DNA of 64,000 nt. Origin: Alisma plantago-aquatica (lineage: Eukaryota > Streptophyta > Magnoliopsida > Alismatales > Alismataceae). Both the position numbers and the translations under genes were made by a program. Below the pieces are notes generated by a model that saw only the letters and a program-made list of their open reading frames with translations, was not told the origin of the DNA and ran no database searches. The stretch spans positions 1,410,333,194-1,410,397,193 of the forward strand of contig OY856412.1 of assembly GCA_963693085.1 (NCBI GenBank), written 5' to 3'. How positions within the stretch are numbered: the stretch's first letter is position 1; each line of letters opens with the position of its first letter. Below, piece after piece: positions 23,850 through 37,750 of the stretch.

Positions 23850-26800
23850 TGTAAAAAGGAGAAATCACCCCTTTACTAAAATATGGTAAAAAAAACACAT
23901 TGGAAAGTAGCAGAATAAAAAATTTCTGACTAAATCAATTACATAAAAGATTGTACAAAAATACATCAAGAATCTCCCTTTTAGGGTTACATCAACATAC
24001 ATAAACTAGGATCTAGATAGAGGGAAGTCTAACTACCACAGTCTTGTTTCCAAGCAACAACTCCATCAACTAAGTCCATGCAAAAGCTAAGATCTTCAGG
24101 TCCTATCCATCAACTAGCTCATCACCTGGGTCATTGGGAAGGCACCCAGCAAAAGAGAAAGGAAAAACAAGTATGTGTCACAAAACTATTCTAGGATATA
24201 AAGATAAGAAACATATGTGAAAATAGGCTAGCGTTCATCATAAGATCAAGATAACAAGAGAATGAGGCCATATATAAAAGAATCTTTCAATAGATGCTTG
24301 CCATAAACAAAGTATAATAAAAGAATTGCATAATTAATATTGATTACCTTAACTAAGTAGGGTTGAGGCACTTATCGGACCTTCAACCAAAGGGTGAGAG
24401 GAGAATAACACACTCCCATTCACCTACACATATTTAATGTGTGGGGGAGAATAACATGTGCCTAGGGGAGAAATAACACATTCCCCAACAATGGGTGGTT
24501 GTACATAAGTACCGCTACTATAACTAGTTAGTCTAATATAATAATCATGCTAGAATAAATGGAAAGTAATAGCATCAATCAAATAGAACATGGCAGAGAG
24601 GTACCAAGACTCAAGAACAATATTCGAAAACATATTATGAGGAAAATATAGCAAAAGAATCATAAATTTAGGATATAGGGTTCAAATAAACCTCATGATG
24701 GAGAACTAGGTTAAGGCATAAATATTCCCAAGTTAAGGTGTAAATGCACATACCTCATACTTTAGAGTCCTAGAGACCACTTTTCACAACCTTTAAACGA
24801 GATCAGAGTCTACTTGCCCTAATATTATCATCATGTCCGTGTATTAGAACTATGTACATTCATTAAAGACTTAAAACCCTAAAGTTACTAACTTTTTCCA
24901 CAAACCTTCGAATTATACTCTGAAACCATCACTGCAATTTTAGATAGGTTCTTCTGATCAAAATAACATATAGCTTTATATGTTTTTTAGATATAGACTT
25001 TTAGGGCTATTTTTCATTATTTTTGGTTAATTAAATCCACCCCAAAAACACTTTTGTGAAAACCTCGGAATCAAGCATCAAAAATATTTTTATTAGAAAG
25101 CTTATCTTTTTCAGATTTCAAATCATATTTTACTTTTAATTCTGGACATATGGTAAAAAATATATGAATTAATGAACATTGACCAATCATGAGGTGCCAC
25201 GTAGGCACTTTGCACAAATAGAGAGAGTGAGAAATAAAGGAGTGGGTTTGGGTCTGCCACTTGGCCCAATGGGTGATGGCCAAGTAGGCGGGCCGCCCTC
25301 ACTGGCTTCCCAAATGGCACCAGTCAACACCGGGTCAATCGAGAACTAAAACAAAATGAAAAGTATGTTGTACGCTTGAGCAAAGCAGAGAGAAGAAGAA
25401 GGAACAAGTCGGGGGTAAAGCCATAAAATCGCCTGGGGCTGTCTCCCCCAACCCATCCCGCACCATGGCTGAGAGAGCAAGTAGCATCTTGCTTGGGAAC
25501 GAATTGGGCGTTTGTGCAATTCTTGACGAAATTCGACGTTCAAACATGTGAAAGAAAGAGGGAGAAATTTTGAACCTGATGCTTCCAACAATTTTCTCAA
25601 AGATGAAGAGAAGAGGGGGAGAATGCCACTGTAAGCACCTTCTCCTTCTCCTATCTTCACGGGGCCAAAACACAACACGCCAAGCAATTGATAGATGCGA
25701 CGAGTTGCAAGGGTGGTGGCGAAGCTTGGGGTGCATGTAATTATATAGGAGGAGATGTGGTTTAGGGTTCGTGTATGTGAGGTGAGAGGATGGGTTTCGG
25801 TGGCTTTGGGAAAGCTTGGATAATTGATGAAAGATGAAAAACTTGGGATAATTTGGAGTGGATTTTTAAGAGGAATCCAACGAGACAAAAATCACTCGAT
25901 ATGGTTGAGAGATGAAAGAGATATTGCAATTTTAAAATTTTCAAAAATATGCTTGATGTTTCCCAAAACGAACCAAGGTAGGAGATGACCGGGACCCGTC
26001 TAATCAATGGACGTGGGTGCATGGGTCACTCCCCACCATTGGATCACACACATGCTATACAAGGTTGTGTGACATTTCATTTCCTTCTCATACTCTATTT
26101 TCAACCAAAGTGATAATGCAATTATTAATGATTTTCTCTCTCCTCAATTGGAGGCCCAAATGAAGTCCAAACCTAATGAAACTTTACACCCTGACTAATC
26201 TCAAGGTGTAGAATCTGAATATAAAGTTTATTTTACATTTGGAGAAATGTTTTTAATCAAATATGATATTCCTTATTTTCTCTCTCTTCCTTCATTTATG
26301 ACTCTAGGATTATCCAATTATGATGCAATTTCACCCACGTGTCCATTTTACTACCTTTGATACGATTTGGCCATTGTTTAGTCATGTTGAAGTTATTTAT
26401 TTAATAAATTATCAAAAGGAAGGTTGTACACACTTTCGCTCTCCTATTTCTTCACATTATTCAAAAATCATCCACATTAGTTGAAAATTTGCCCAATGGG
26501 TTACTTTCTTGTTTAGATTACAAATATGGAATTAATTTTTCAATTTGAGGACATTAGATATTTTATTTCTCTTTCTTGGCCTATTTCCCATTATCCATTA
26601 ATAAAGGCTTTTTATTTATTTATATATTATCCAAATTAGATGATACTTGGCCCTTAAGTATCTTTTGGCTCAATGAAATGAATTAGCATATCAAATTATC
26701 TCGTGGTTTCCTATTTGGGATTTTTGGAACAATATATTCCGCATTATCTCCTATTATCCAATATATCCCATATTATCTCCAATTATTACATTTATCATCT

Positions 26801-27103
26801 CCTTTATATATATTTCGAGATTTCCTTTCTTTTTCATATTCTAACAAGTCCTAGAAAGTTCTAGCAAGAATTTCTTTATTCTTTTTATCACTTAAGTGGA
26901 CATTTTACATATTAAACCCATTACTAAAATTTCACTGAGGTATTTGTCCATAAACCCAGACATCGGCATAAAAGATGAACAAATGTTCATTAAACCATCA
27001 TATTCTCCAAAAATTACACAGAAAGGCCAAAGAAGATAGAAATGAAAGGAAAAGATGGGAAAGAGGACCAAAAGGCAAAAAGTCTAGAATTTGGTATGTT
27101 ACA
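23850..27103 (-). repeat. 3' LTR of the minus-strand element, 3254 bp
   Basis: Plus-strand reading TGTAAAAAGG...ATGTTACA; next to it, 27104 onward, is the polypurine tract complement (acactccaccccttaaagagg). A TATA box lies on the minus strand at about 25738-25748 (cctatataatt). Confidence 0.88.
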
Positions 27104-29248
27104 ACACTCCACCCCTTAAAGAGGATTATGTCCCCAAAATCACTAGCAATCAGGGAAGGGTGAGTGTGCAACCTCACAAAACAAAACTTCAGGTTGTTCC
27201 TCCAACCATACAACTTCCACCAAAACTTATACTTCAACTACACCTAAGGGTTCAGAAACTTCACATATAGCTCATCATAGGTTTGGTTCTCAAGGATCAC
27301 CTAGGGTTCCACTATTAAGATATTCTTTTTAGGAGATTTAACATTATTTACATCTTTGGCTCATTAACATCATATTCATTATGATATCACATTCACATCA
27401 TTATTTAATTATGTCATGTCATATTCACTTTATTACCATGGGAGTATTATTTCATTATCATCCATGAAACATTATATATATATATATATCATTTTTCATA
27501 CTAAGAATTTTAGCACTATTAGGGGTTACCCATCTTAAAATACATTATTATATTTGATCATTGTCCTTGATAATTTGGACTTAAACTTCATTATCCTCAT
27601 ATTATCACTTTATTAAGTTATAACAATTATTTTACATGAAAGAGGACATTCTATCAAATTTGTAGTTAAGCATACAATTATTCCAATTAATGTCACATTA
27701 GTGACTTATATTTATATTAAACATTGTCACATTATCTATATTTCTCATGTTAATGTCATCATTAATCATTTCCTCATATTTATTCATTTATATTATTAAT
27801 TTTGCACATTTATGTGAATCTAGTCACTACATACTCATATTGAAGCCATTACATGCATTTTTATGATCAAGGTGAGACACGATACATATTAATGAGTTGA
27901 TTCACATTAGGTGACAAATCATTTGTGTAACAAGGTAACATACATTTCATATTTATGACTTGATTAATATGAGATTAGATGATTACATATATATATATAT
28001 CATTTATGTGTACTAAGGTATGTTAACTGATTATGGCACTTAACATCCTTAATGTATCATGAAAGATAGTAAGGATGCATATGTTAGGGTTAGATGATTA
28101 CAACTTAGGGTTTAGGTCAACATGGCCATTATTTTTCACTTATTCATTCTTGGCATGCATTAATTTCGGATTGGTTATAATTATCTTACTCATCCTGTCA
28201 TCAGGGTTCATAGGTTCCTGACATGGTCAACATATTACATATTGACAATTAGCATTGATATTCATATTATGTGCATTAAATATTCACGGGGGTTTGAACA
28301 TATGAATTATTCATTAGATGACCATTATATGTTCATTCTATATAAACAAACATGTTAGGGTTACCACTATTACTTGTTTGGACAACACTAAGGATTCAAG
28401 CACAACAACCTCCTAAGTATGGAGTTATGGTCTCTAAAGATAGATTAGATAGACTTCAAGATGTTATAGGGTTCCATCCCCCTAAAGAGGATTTCGTCCT
28501 CAAAATCTAACCACTTAAACAACATCAACTAACTATACTCCACCCCCTTAAAGGGTTCAACCTATCAAGCCAAACTAACTAGGGTTAAAGGATAAGTCTA
28601 CTACACCATGTATAGATCCATCACACTTCCACTGCGCACTCTGATAACTTACCTAGAACCAACCTTCAAGGTATAGGTTCTAGGGATAACCTAACCCATC
28701 ATCTAGTTCTAAGGGACATATGGAACTATATTGGGTATTCATCCTCAAACAAGTCACAAGGTTATCACATCGGAAAGACTAGGTCAACCTATTAAGGTTC
28801 ACAAAGATATACAACATAGATGTTTAAGGTTACTATTGCCTAAAACCAAACTAGTTTGGACTATTCATATTAGCTTAGGCCAGGCCAGTATCATATGTAC
28901 ATGGGAGTCCTCATAAAATAAGCTAGTGGCACGGAGGAAAATATTGCCAGCCCCCGAAACCCTAATCCTTTCTAGACACCTTCGCTTCAACTTCATGCCC
29001 AAATAGTTGCATAAAGGCAACCCTAAACAACATTAAGTAATACATATTTTAATTATGAGCATTTTAGAGTTTTATTCATCAAGACTCTAAGGTGAAACTA
29101 TAGGGTCATAAATCAACATGTCATCATCATAGATAAAATCTAGGGCAAACATGTAACTTTAGGGGAAACTATGCAAATCTAGGGTTCTAACTAGGGAGAA
29201 AAAACTGAAATAGCCAGATTCCGACTACCATGGGCTTTGATACCATGT
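27104..29248 (-). other. Internal region of the minus-strand element, non-coding
   Basis: 2145 bp between the LTRs. PBS near the right edge at 29234-29245 reads TGGTATCAAAGC on the minus strand, one mismatch from the tRNA-Met PBS. A second polypurine-like junction lies at about 28455-28560. No protein frame resembling gag or pol. Confidence 0.8.
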
Positions 29249-32200
29249 TGTAAAAAAGTGAAATCACCCCTTTACTTAAATATGGTAAACAAAACACATT
29301 GGAAAGCAATGGAATAAATTTTTTTGACTAAATTATTTTCATAAAAGATTGTACAACAATACATCAACAATCTCCCTTTTAGGGTTACATCAACATACAT
29401 AAACTAGGATCTAGATAGAGGGAAGTCTAACTACCACAATCTTATTTCCAAGCTACAACTCCATCAACTAAGTCCATGCCAAAGCTAAGATCTTCAAGTC
29501 TTATCCATCAACTTTCTCATCACCTGGGTGGTTGGGAAGGCACCCAGAAAAAGGGAAAGGAAAAACAAGTATGTGTCACAAAACTATTCTAGGATAACAA
29601 GATAAGAAAAATATGTAAAAATAGGCTAGCGTTCATCATAAGATGAAGATAACAAGAGAAAGAGTCCATATATAAAAGAAGCTTTCAATAGATGCAAACA
29701 GAGTATAATATAAGAATTGCATGCATGATTAATATTGACTACCTTAACTAAGTAGGGTTGAGGCACCTACCAGACCTTCAACCAAAGGGTGAGGGGAGAA
29801 TAACACATTCTCAGTCACCTACACATATTTCATGTGTGGGGGAGAATAACACATTCCCCAGGGGAGAAATAACACATTCCCCAACTATGGGTGGTTGTAC
29901 ATAAGTATCGCTACTATAGCTAGTTAGTCTAATAAAATCATCATGCTATAATAAATGGCAAGTAATAGCATCAATCAAACAGAACATGGTAGAGGGGTAC
30001 CAAGACCCAAGAACAATATTCAAAAACATATTTTGAGGCAAGTATAGCAAAAGAATCATAAATTTAGGATATAGGGTTCAAATGAGCCTCATGATGGAGA
30101 ACTAGGTTAAGGCATAAATATTCCCAACTTAAGGTGTAAATGAACATACCTCATACTTTAGAGTCCTAGAGACCACTTTTCATAACCTTTAAATGAGATC
30201 AGAGTCTACTTTCCCTAATATTATCATCACATCCATGTATTATAACTATGTACATTCATTTTTTTTTTGGTCGGTCAAAAGGCGTGTTACTATTAAAACC
30301 AAAAACTTTGGGCCCTAAGTACCCCATTACAACGACAAGAGCTAAATGCTCATATAAGGGTCAAAATCCCCATGTAGGGGGACGCACAAGCAAACTAGGT
30401 GAAAACAGATCTAAGAGAACCAGACAAACTAGACAAGCTAGGTCCAGACGAACCAACCAAGACTACAACAAACCACTATTACATGCATTCAACGTACCCA
30501 CACAAATAGTAATAGCAACTTGACATAGAACAAAAGCTAGAACCAGCCTGTAGCTAGACATGAAGTTTATGGCCATCTCAGCTAACAAACTCCAAGCAAG
30601 AACCATCGCACGTTAACAACAAAGGTTGGGAAGGAAAAGCCAGCTCCACATCACTCCTTCATGCAAAGCACAACACCAACTGTCTAATGAAAGTACCCAA
30701 AATTTGTGATACTAAGCCAAGATTAGGGAGATCCATCGAGCTACCATCCCACCACACCACCTAGTAGCACACCCGCAAGGTTCTTGACAAACAGAGAATC
30801 TGAATGCAACAAAGCATTTCAACAAACACCTAAAAGGTGTTCCATTCCAGTGTAAGCGGACACACCAGAGAAGGGGCATCTGACTGTGAAGAAGCCCGAT
30901 CAATTTGGGGGCTACCCACCGTGGCAGTAGAGACTGCCAACGCAGGCTGGTAGGTCGCCGAAAGCCAAACCGTACCTAGGGCAGAAATGCCTTCACAGCA
31001 GGTGGGACACCGCCGACCAGGGACACAGGAACAACATCCTACCCCACGCACCAAGAGAACCAGCCCCTCAAAGAGGCATTCCATCGACCAGAAGGAGGGA
31101 GACCCACCACGCCTGTAAGGAAGCATGAGAGGGTCATCATCTCTAGCCGCGAAACCCTTGATGGTCATCCATCTGTATTCACCGAAACGCGGTCAAGCCA
31201 GTAGGCGCCAAAGGAACAGGACCGAAGAGGTCCTTCTCGACAAGGAAGTTGCACGAGATGAGGACGCATACTCGCCTCCCAACAGGGTAACCTGACTTAC
31301 ATCCATAGAGTCATCTTGAGCACATCAAGGAGCTCTCAGCCGCCCAGCGATGTGCCGCTACCGGGGTGCCAAAGGATGCCCAACATCAAAGACTTAAAAC
31401 CCTAAAGTTACTAACTTTTTCCACAAACCTTTGAATTAGACTTTAAAACCATCACTACTGTTTTAGTTAGGTTCTTCTGATCAAAATAACATATAGCTTT
31501 ATATGTTTTCGAGATATAGACTTTTAGGGCTATTTTCATTATTTTTAGTTAATTAAATCCATCCGAAAACACTTTTGTGAAAACTTCAGAATCAAGCATC
31601 AAAATATTTTTATTAGAAAGCTTATCTTTTTTTATTTTAAATCACATTTTACTTTTAATTTTGAACATATGGTTAAAAAGATGTGAATTAATGAATATTG
31701 ACCAATCAGGAGGTGCCACGTAGGCACTTTGCACAAATAGAGAGAGCAAGAGACAAAGGAGTGGGGTCGGGTCCGCCACTTGGCCCAATGGGCGATGGCC
31801 AAGTAGGTGGCCTGCCCTCACTGGCTGCCCAAGTGGCACCAGTCAACGTCGGGTCAACCGAGAACTAAAATAAAATCAAAAGTCTGTTGTACCCTTGAGT
31901 GAAGCAGAAGGAAGAAGATGGAACAAGTCGGGGGTAAAGCCATAAAATCACCTGGGGTTGTCTCCCCCAACTCAGGCCAAGCCATGGCTCTGAGCAAGCA
32001 GTAGCTTGCTTGGGGAAAAATTGGGCGTTTGTGTAATTCTTGACGAAATTCGACGTTCAAACATGTGAAAGAAAGAGGGAGAAATTTCGAACATGATGCT
32101 TCCAACAATTTCTCAAAGATGAAGAGAAGAGGGGGAGAACGCCACTGCAAGCACTTGCTCCTTTTCCTGCCTTCAAGGGGCCAAAACACAACAAACCAAG

Positions 32201-33620
32201 CAATTGATAGATGTGATGAGTTTCAAGGGTGGTGGCGAAGCTTGGGGTGCATGTATTTATAGAGGAGGAGATGTGGTTTAGGGTTCGTGTATGTGAGGTG
32301 AGAGGAGGAGTTTCGTCCGGTTTGTGAAAGCTTGAATAAATGATGAGAACACGAAAAACTTGGGATAATCTGGAGCAGATTTGTAAGAGGAGTCCAATGA
32401 GACAAAAATCACTCAATTTGGTTGAGAGATGAGAGAGATATTGCGATTTTAAAATTTCAAAAATAAGCTTGTTGTTTCCCAAAATGAACCAATGTATGAG
32501 ATGACCGAGACCCATCCGATAGGTGGACGCAGGTCCACAGGTCACTCCCCACTATTGGATCATGCACATACTATACAAGGATGCATGACATTTCATTTCC
32601 TTCTCGGACTCTACTTTCGACCAAAGTGATAATGCAATTATTAATGATTTTCTCTCTCCTCAATTGGAGGCCCAAATGAAGTCCAAATCTAATGAAACTT
32701 GACACTCTGACTAATCTCAAGGTGTAGAATCTGAATATAAAGTTTATTTCACATTTTGAGAAAATTTTGTTAATAAAATATGCTATTCCTGGTTTTTTCT
32801 CTCTTCCTTCATTTATGACTCTAGGATTATCCAATTATGATGAAATTTCACCCACGTGTTCCTTTTACTACCTTTGATATGATTTGGACATTATTTAGTC
32901 ATGTTGAAGTTATTTATTTAATAAGTTATCAAAAGGAAGGTTCTACTCACTCTCTCTCTCCTATTTCTTCACAGTATACAAAAAGCATCCAAATTAGTTG
33001 AAATTTTGCCCAATGGCTTATTTTCATCTTTAGATTACGAATTTGGAATTAGTTTTCCAATTTGAGGACATTAGATATTTTATTTCTCTTTCTTGACCTA
33101 TTTCCTATTATCTTGTAATAAAGGCTTTTTATTTATTTATATATTATCCAAATTAGATGATACTTGGCCCTTAAGTATCTTTTGGCTCAAAGAAATGAAT
33201 TTGCATATCAAATTATCTTGTGGTTTTCTATTTCGGATTTTTGGAACAATATATTCCACATTATCACCTATTATCCAATATATCCCATATTATCTCCAAT
33301 TATTACATTTATCATCTCCTTTATATATATTTCGAGATTTCCTTTCTTTTTCATATTCTAAAAAGGCTTAGAAAGTTCTAGCATGAATTTCTTTATTCTT
33401 TTTATCACTTAAGTGGATATTTTACATATTAAACCTATTACTAAGCATTCAATGTGGTATTTGTGCATAAACCCAGACATTGGCATAAAAGATGAACAAG
33501 TGTTCATTAAACCATCATATTCTCCGCAAATTACACAGAAAGGTCAAAGAAGATAGAAATGAAAGGAAAAGATGGGAAAGAGGACCAAACGGCAAAAAGT
33601 CTAGAATTCAATATGTTACA
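29249..33620 (-). repeat. 5' LTR of the minus-strand element, 4372 bp including an insertion
   Basis: Matches 23850-27103 from end to end except for about 1.12 kb inserted after 30260. Without the insert it is about 3.25 kb, the length of its partner. TATA box on the minus strand at 32254-32263 (tctataaata). Confidence 0.88.
30261..31383 (-). mobile_element. 5'-truncated LINE insertion inside the 5' LTR
   Basis: Interrupts the LTR between tacattcatt and aaagacttaaaacc, which are adjacent in the partner LTR near 24860. The left edge is a T run (poly(A) on the minus strand) after the 3' end acgccttttgaccgacc. The 3' region (ggggattttgacccttatatgagc and similar) looks like a plant LINE 3' UTR. 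The insert is GC-richer than its surroundings. Target duplication is short or decayed (catt/catc). Open frames here (30712-31168) match nothing I recognise. Confidence 0.75.
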
Positions 33621-33625
33621 CATGT

Positions 33626-34452
33626 TTTGCATTAAAGTACAATGTTGTCACCAATCTTGAAACATGTTCCACTTGGTTTGATGGCCTGTATAAGGTACAA
33701 CTAGAAGTTGCAAACATTTCTTGTCAGCAAAATGTCAAGAAATAGTATATGGAGAATATATATCTATGATAAAATTGTCATTTTTGATATACTATTGAAC
33801 TTACTAAAATTACATATTTCTGAAGTCCTCTGTTTATATTGGTTTTTTGACCTCCTATATTTCCCTTTCTTCAAATATGGATGACACGATGTTAAATATG
33901 TACTATGACAAACATTTAATATTATTTTTTACCATTTCAATGATTTTATATATTCAGTATAATGTTATTTAGACAATATGCATGGGAACCAAACACAATA
34001 CTACAAGGATATAATTACATTAATACATAAATGTAGCCTTTATAAATACTCAAAAGCAATCTTTAAGTAAACAGATTTAGTCACTCACTATATATAAATG
34101 TAATATGTATTGCTAAACCAGTGCAATGACAATAGACAAATGTAACTGATATTCATATGAAAATATAAGAAGTACTATTTAGACAAATGTAATCACATGT
34201 GTACATAAATGTAATCACATTAATACATGGAATCCTCTAAAGTAGTAAGCATCACATTATAGTCGACACTAATATATCTCAATTATAGTACATAAAAGTA
34301 GTTCTCATCATATAACAATATAAAAAATTAGTACACATCATCACCATCTTGCACAACTAGTGATCACCTTAGTACTCAAATGTAATCAAATTAGTACACA
34401 AACCAAGATGTTACATTAGTTTTTTTGCAAATTGGTAAAGGAATATAACATA
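33626..34452. other. AT-rich intergenic stretch
   Basis: Repeated words such as acataaatgtaatcacattaatac around 34000-34230, otherwise nothing recognised. Confidence 0.5.
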
Positions 34453-34460
34453 GTGAGAAC

Positions 34461-35201
34461 CATTGTTCAGGAAAGCGGTATGCGGTGTATGGGCGGAGGG
34501 GATACTGTATAGAGTATATGCGGTATGCGGGAGTATATACGAGAGTATATGCAGTTTTGGATTTTTTTAAACTTTCTTTCAACAAACTAAGTATATATAA
34601 AATGATACATCGAGATCACAAATGAGAGTATAAATATATACATTAGGCGCTAATATATATTTACATATAAACATGCAAATATGCATGTATGATAAGCTTA
34701 TATATGTATATATATCTATATATGGAATGTGTTTGTAATATATGTACAAATATTAAAATATATGTATATCAATGTATGGATGTATGTATATTTGAATAAA
34801 TCAAAATGTATACATACATGTCCAAATATGTGTTTGTATAAGTAGGTATAACATATATGTATGTATACATATGAAAATGTCAAATGTATTCATATAAACG
34901 TAAAAATGTGTGAGGAAAATGATGTATGTATTACAATGTATACATATAAATAAATGATTATTTAAATTTTAATATGTATTGAAATGTGTGTTTATATGTA
35001 TGCATGTATGTATGAAATGTGTGGACATAAGTTGTGTGCTTTTCAAAAAGCGGAGTTTAATCGACCGCTTAATCGGTCAAGCGGGAGTATATGCGGCCCA
35101 TGACCGCTTAATGGACTGATTAGCAATATGCGGTGCGGTAGGATGACCGAATAGGCATAAGCGAGAGTATAAATGTGTACGGACCGACTTCCCGAAAAGA
35201 G
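34461..35201. mobile_element. Non-autonomous hAT-like element, 741 bp
   Basis: Flanked by the exact 8-bp duplication gtgagaac (34453-34460 and 35202-35209), the duplication length of hAT elements. Ends CATTGTTCAGGAAAGCGGT and, reverse-complemented, CTCTTTTCGGGAAGTCGGT match at 13 of 19 positions. Subterminal regions are full of repeated words (gtatgcgg, agtatatgcgg, accgctta) on both strands, as expected for transposase-binding repeats. The middle (34600-35000) is AT-rich tgtatata low complexity. No coding frame. Confidence 0.72.
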
Positions 35202-35209
35202 GTGAGAAC

Positions 35210-35544
35210 AAAAAGAAGGACATTCGTACACGATTCTAATAAATTTGCAACAGCATGGTAGAATTTGGGATAAATTCGAAAGTTTAGAAGTTTATCTAGA
35301 AATCCGTGCGCTACGTTCTGACAAGTACGATAAAGCCGTCGTTATATCTCTGTCGCGACCAAAGACAAAACCATTGGGGAGACACCAAAAGAAAACCCGA
35401 AGCAGAATTCCAAGCTGAAGCCAAAGAAAGAGACACAATCGCATTAAGTACAAAAAACAATAACAATTGTACATGATGTTATGTTGAATAAAAGATAAAG
35501 CACAAGCCGAAGCTGAACAAGAAATAAAAGATGTACCAAAAAAT
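35210..35544. other. Short unassigned stretch
   Basis: Nothing recognisable; an open minus-strand frame crossing it into the next element matches no family I know. Confidence 0.4.
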
Positions 35545-35552
35545 ATAATAAA

Positions 35553-37742
35553 GAGTAACGCTACACATACCCCTCCACATCTCCGGGAGCCTACCCGGTA
35601 GTTGGGAATGGGATACTGATGATGTGGCAAAAAGTTGTTGGAAGTTAAAAAGAGAATAAAAAGAAGAGAGAGAGACCGGTTTTGCTCATAACTTTCAATT
35701 CTAAGTGAATTTTTTTTGAAATAAAAAACAACAGATTCGTAATGAAAAATACTTTCTATCAAGACCAATGTTGACATACTTTGAAAAAAATAATATTACA
35801 AGTATATTAAAAGAGGAGAGAAGTATACAAAAGTACAGTACGTTTTTGGATACTGTACTAAGATTGACCATTTAGGTACAGTACTTATTGCCTCTTTATT
35901 TCTTCATATTCCATATTATGTTATATATACATAAATATTGTACATGTTATCATTCATATTAATTTTTGCATACATTTAAAATGTAACGTTTGACAATAAT
36001 CATAAACAAGGATACCCAATGTACCGTACGAGATATAACAACAATACATAATTTGATGATCATGTTGTTACTAGAAGTACATTACTAACGACCACATTTT
36101 GTAATACAAAGTATAGTATTTGACGTATAATACTAGAGGTATTGTACGAGTCACAACAACAATACATGATTTTATGATCTTGTTGGTATAAGAAGTACAG
36201 TACTAACAGTCACATTTTGTAATACAAAGTATGATACTAGATGTACAGTACTAGAGGTATTGTACGAGACATACAATACATAATTTGATGATCTTGTTGG
36301 TACAAGAAGCACAGTACTAACAGCCACATTTTGTAATATAAAGTATAGTACTAGACGTACAGTACTAGAGGCACTGTACGAGACATACATTAATGATTTG
36401 ATGATCTTGTTCGTACAAGAAGTACAGTACTAACAACCACATTTTGTAATACAAAGTATAGTACTAGACGTACAATACTAGAGGTACTGTACGAGACATA
36501 CCAACAATATATGATTTGATGATCTTGTTGTTACTAGAAGTACAATACTAACAGCCACATTTTGTAATACAAAGTATAGTACTGGACGTACAATACTAGA
36601 GGTACTGTACGAGACAAACCAATAATACTTGATTTGATGATCTTGTTGTTACTAGAAGTACAGTACTAACAACCACATTTTGTAATACAAAGTATAGTAT
36701 TGGACGTACAATACTAGAGGTATTGTACGAGACAAACCAATAATACTTGATTTGATGATCTTGTTGTTACTAGAAGTACAGTACTAACAACCACATTTTG
36801 TAATATAAAATATAATACAAACGTATAGTACTAGAGGTACCGTACGAGACATAAGAACTATACATGATTTAATGATCTTGTTGGTACAAGAAGTACTGTA
36901 CTAACATCCACATTTTGTAATGCAAAGTATTGTACTAGACGTACAGTACTAGAGGTACCGTACGAGACATAACAACAACACATGATTTGATGATCTTGTT
37001 GGTACAGTACGAGACATATCATGTATACAAGATTTTCAATAACCACATATTGTACCTATATAAACTAATTCATGTTTCATTAAAAGCATACACATTTACT
37101 AAACTACAATACTTTCACCTATGTTTAAGAACAACTAATCATTGATCTTATTCATTCAAAAGTATAGTACTAAACTCATTGCTAATGTTAGTCAATCGAA
37201 TTCATAGATGAACAAGTAAATATTGTATATGATTTGGGAGAAACACGAATGTGATGAATTATACTCACAAGTAATGTACGTCTATACTCAAAGCATGTGT
37301 ATGGTATCCTAAAATATGGATACTATATTTCTGTCATATTATCATTATTTTAAAGTATGTCAACACTAGTCTTGTTGGAAAGTATTTTTATAAGGATTCT
37401 AATGCAATTTATTTCATTAAAAAATATGCTCCAGAGTGAAAGTTATGGACAAAAACATTTTCTCTCTCTTCTACTTCTCTCATCGTTCTTTTCTCATATT
37501 ATTATTTTTTCAAAATATGTCAACATTGGTCTTATGGAAAAGTATTTTTTATTACGAATTCAGTGATTTTTATTTCATTGAAAAATTCATTGTGGCTTGA
37601 AAGTTATGATCAATACAAGTTTTTACTTTGTTTATACTTCCCTCCTATTTAAAATTAAATAAAACTGGTCCACGTTGGACTTTGCAGCAGATCCAGCCGG
37701 GTGGGTGGCCGGGTGGGCAATATGTTACAGCTAGAATTACTC
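35553..37742. mobile_element. Long-TIR Mutator-like element carrying a minisatellite, 2190 bp
   Basis: Left arm (35553 to about 35800) and right arm (about 37490 to 37742) are inverted copies: both contain, in matching order, a C/G-rich end, tttgctcataactttcaat / tgatcataactttcaagc, and accaatgttgacata. Both ends begin GAGTAA. The 8-bp word ataataaa flanks it on both sides (35545-35552, 37743-37750). A second partial copy of the arm lies at about 37345-37430. The centre holds nine tandem units. No transposase. Long TIRs and GA-starting ends suggest Mutator; a foldback class is an alternative. Confidence 0.72.
36000..37020. repeat. Minisatellite, nine units of 113-118 bp
   Basis: The anchor gatcttgtt (first unit gatcatgtt) occurs at 36058, 36176, 36290, 36403, 36521, 36639, 36757, 36874 and 36992. 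Units share agaagtacagtactaac, ccacattttgtaat and actagaggtactgtacgaga. They are rich in GTAC and in near-palindromes such as gtacagtactag. Confidence 0.93.
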
Positions 37743-37750
37743 ATAATAAA

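Larger units (their letters stand above)
23850..33620 (-). mobile_element. Complete coding-free Gypsy-derived retrotransposon, minus strand
   Basis: Both LTRs, PBS, internal region and polypurine tract are present and the element is flanked by the exact 5-bp duplication CATGT (23845-23849 and 33621-33625). Same family as the 5831-16577 array: TGTAACATA start, Gypsy-like gaggacgaaatcc words, and no gag or pol frame. Its LTRs (about 3.25 kb) are longer and clearly diverged, so it represents another subfamily. A LINE fragment lies inside its 5' LTR. Confidence 0.9.

Noticed and set aside
25335..25888. Overlapping minus-strand open frames up to 180 codons in the 3' LTR, with relatives at 31854-32545
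   Set aside because: They lie across the LTR promoter/R region, overlap each other in two frames and differ between the two LTRs by frameshifts.
36000..37020. Possible CRISPR-like repeat array
   Set aside because: Units are contiguous 113-118-bp repeats without unique spacers, in plant DNA; it is a minisatellite.
36172..37046. Tyr/Ser/Val-rich open frames within the minisatellite
   Set aside because: Repeated translation of the 113-118-bp units, changing frame as unit length changes; not a gene.
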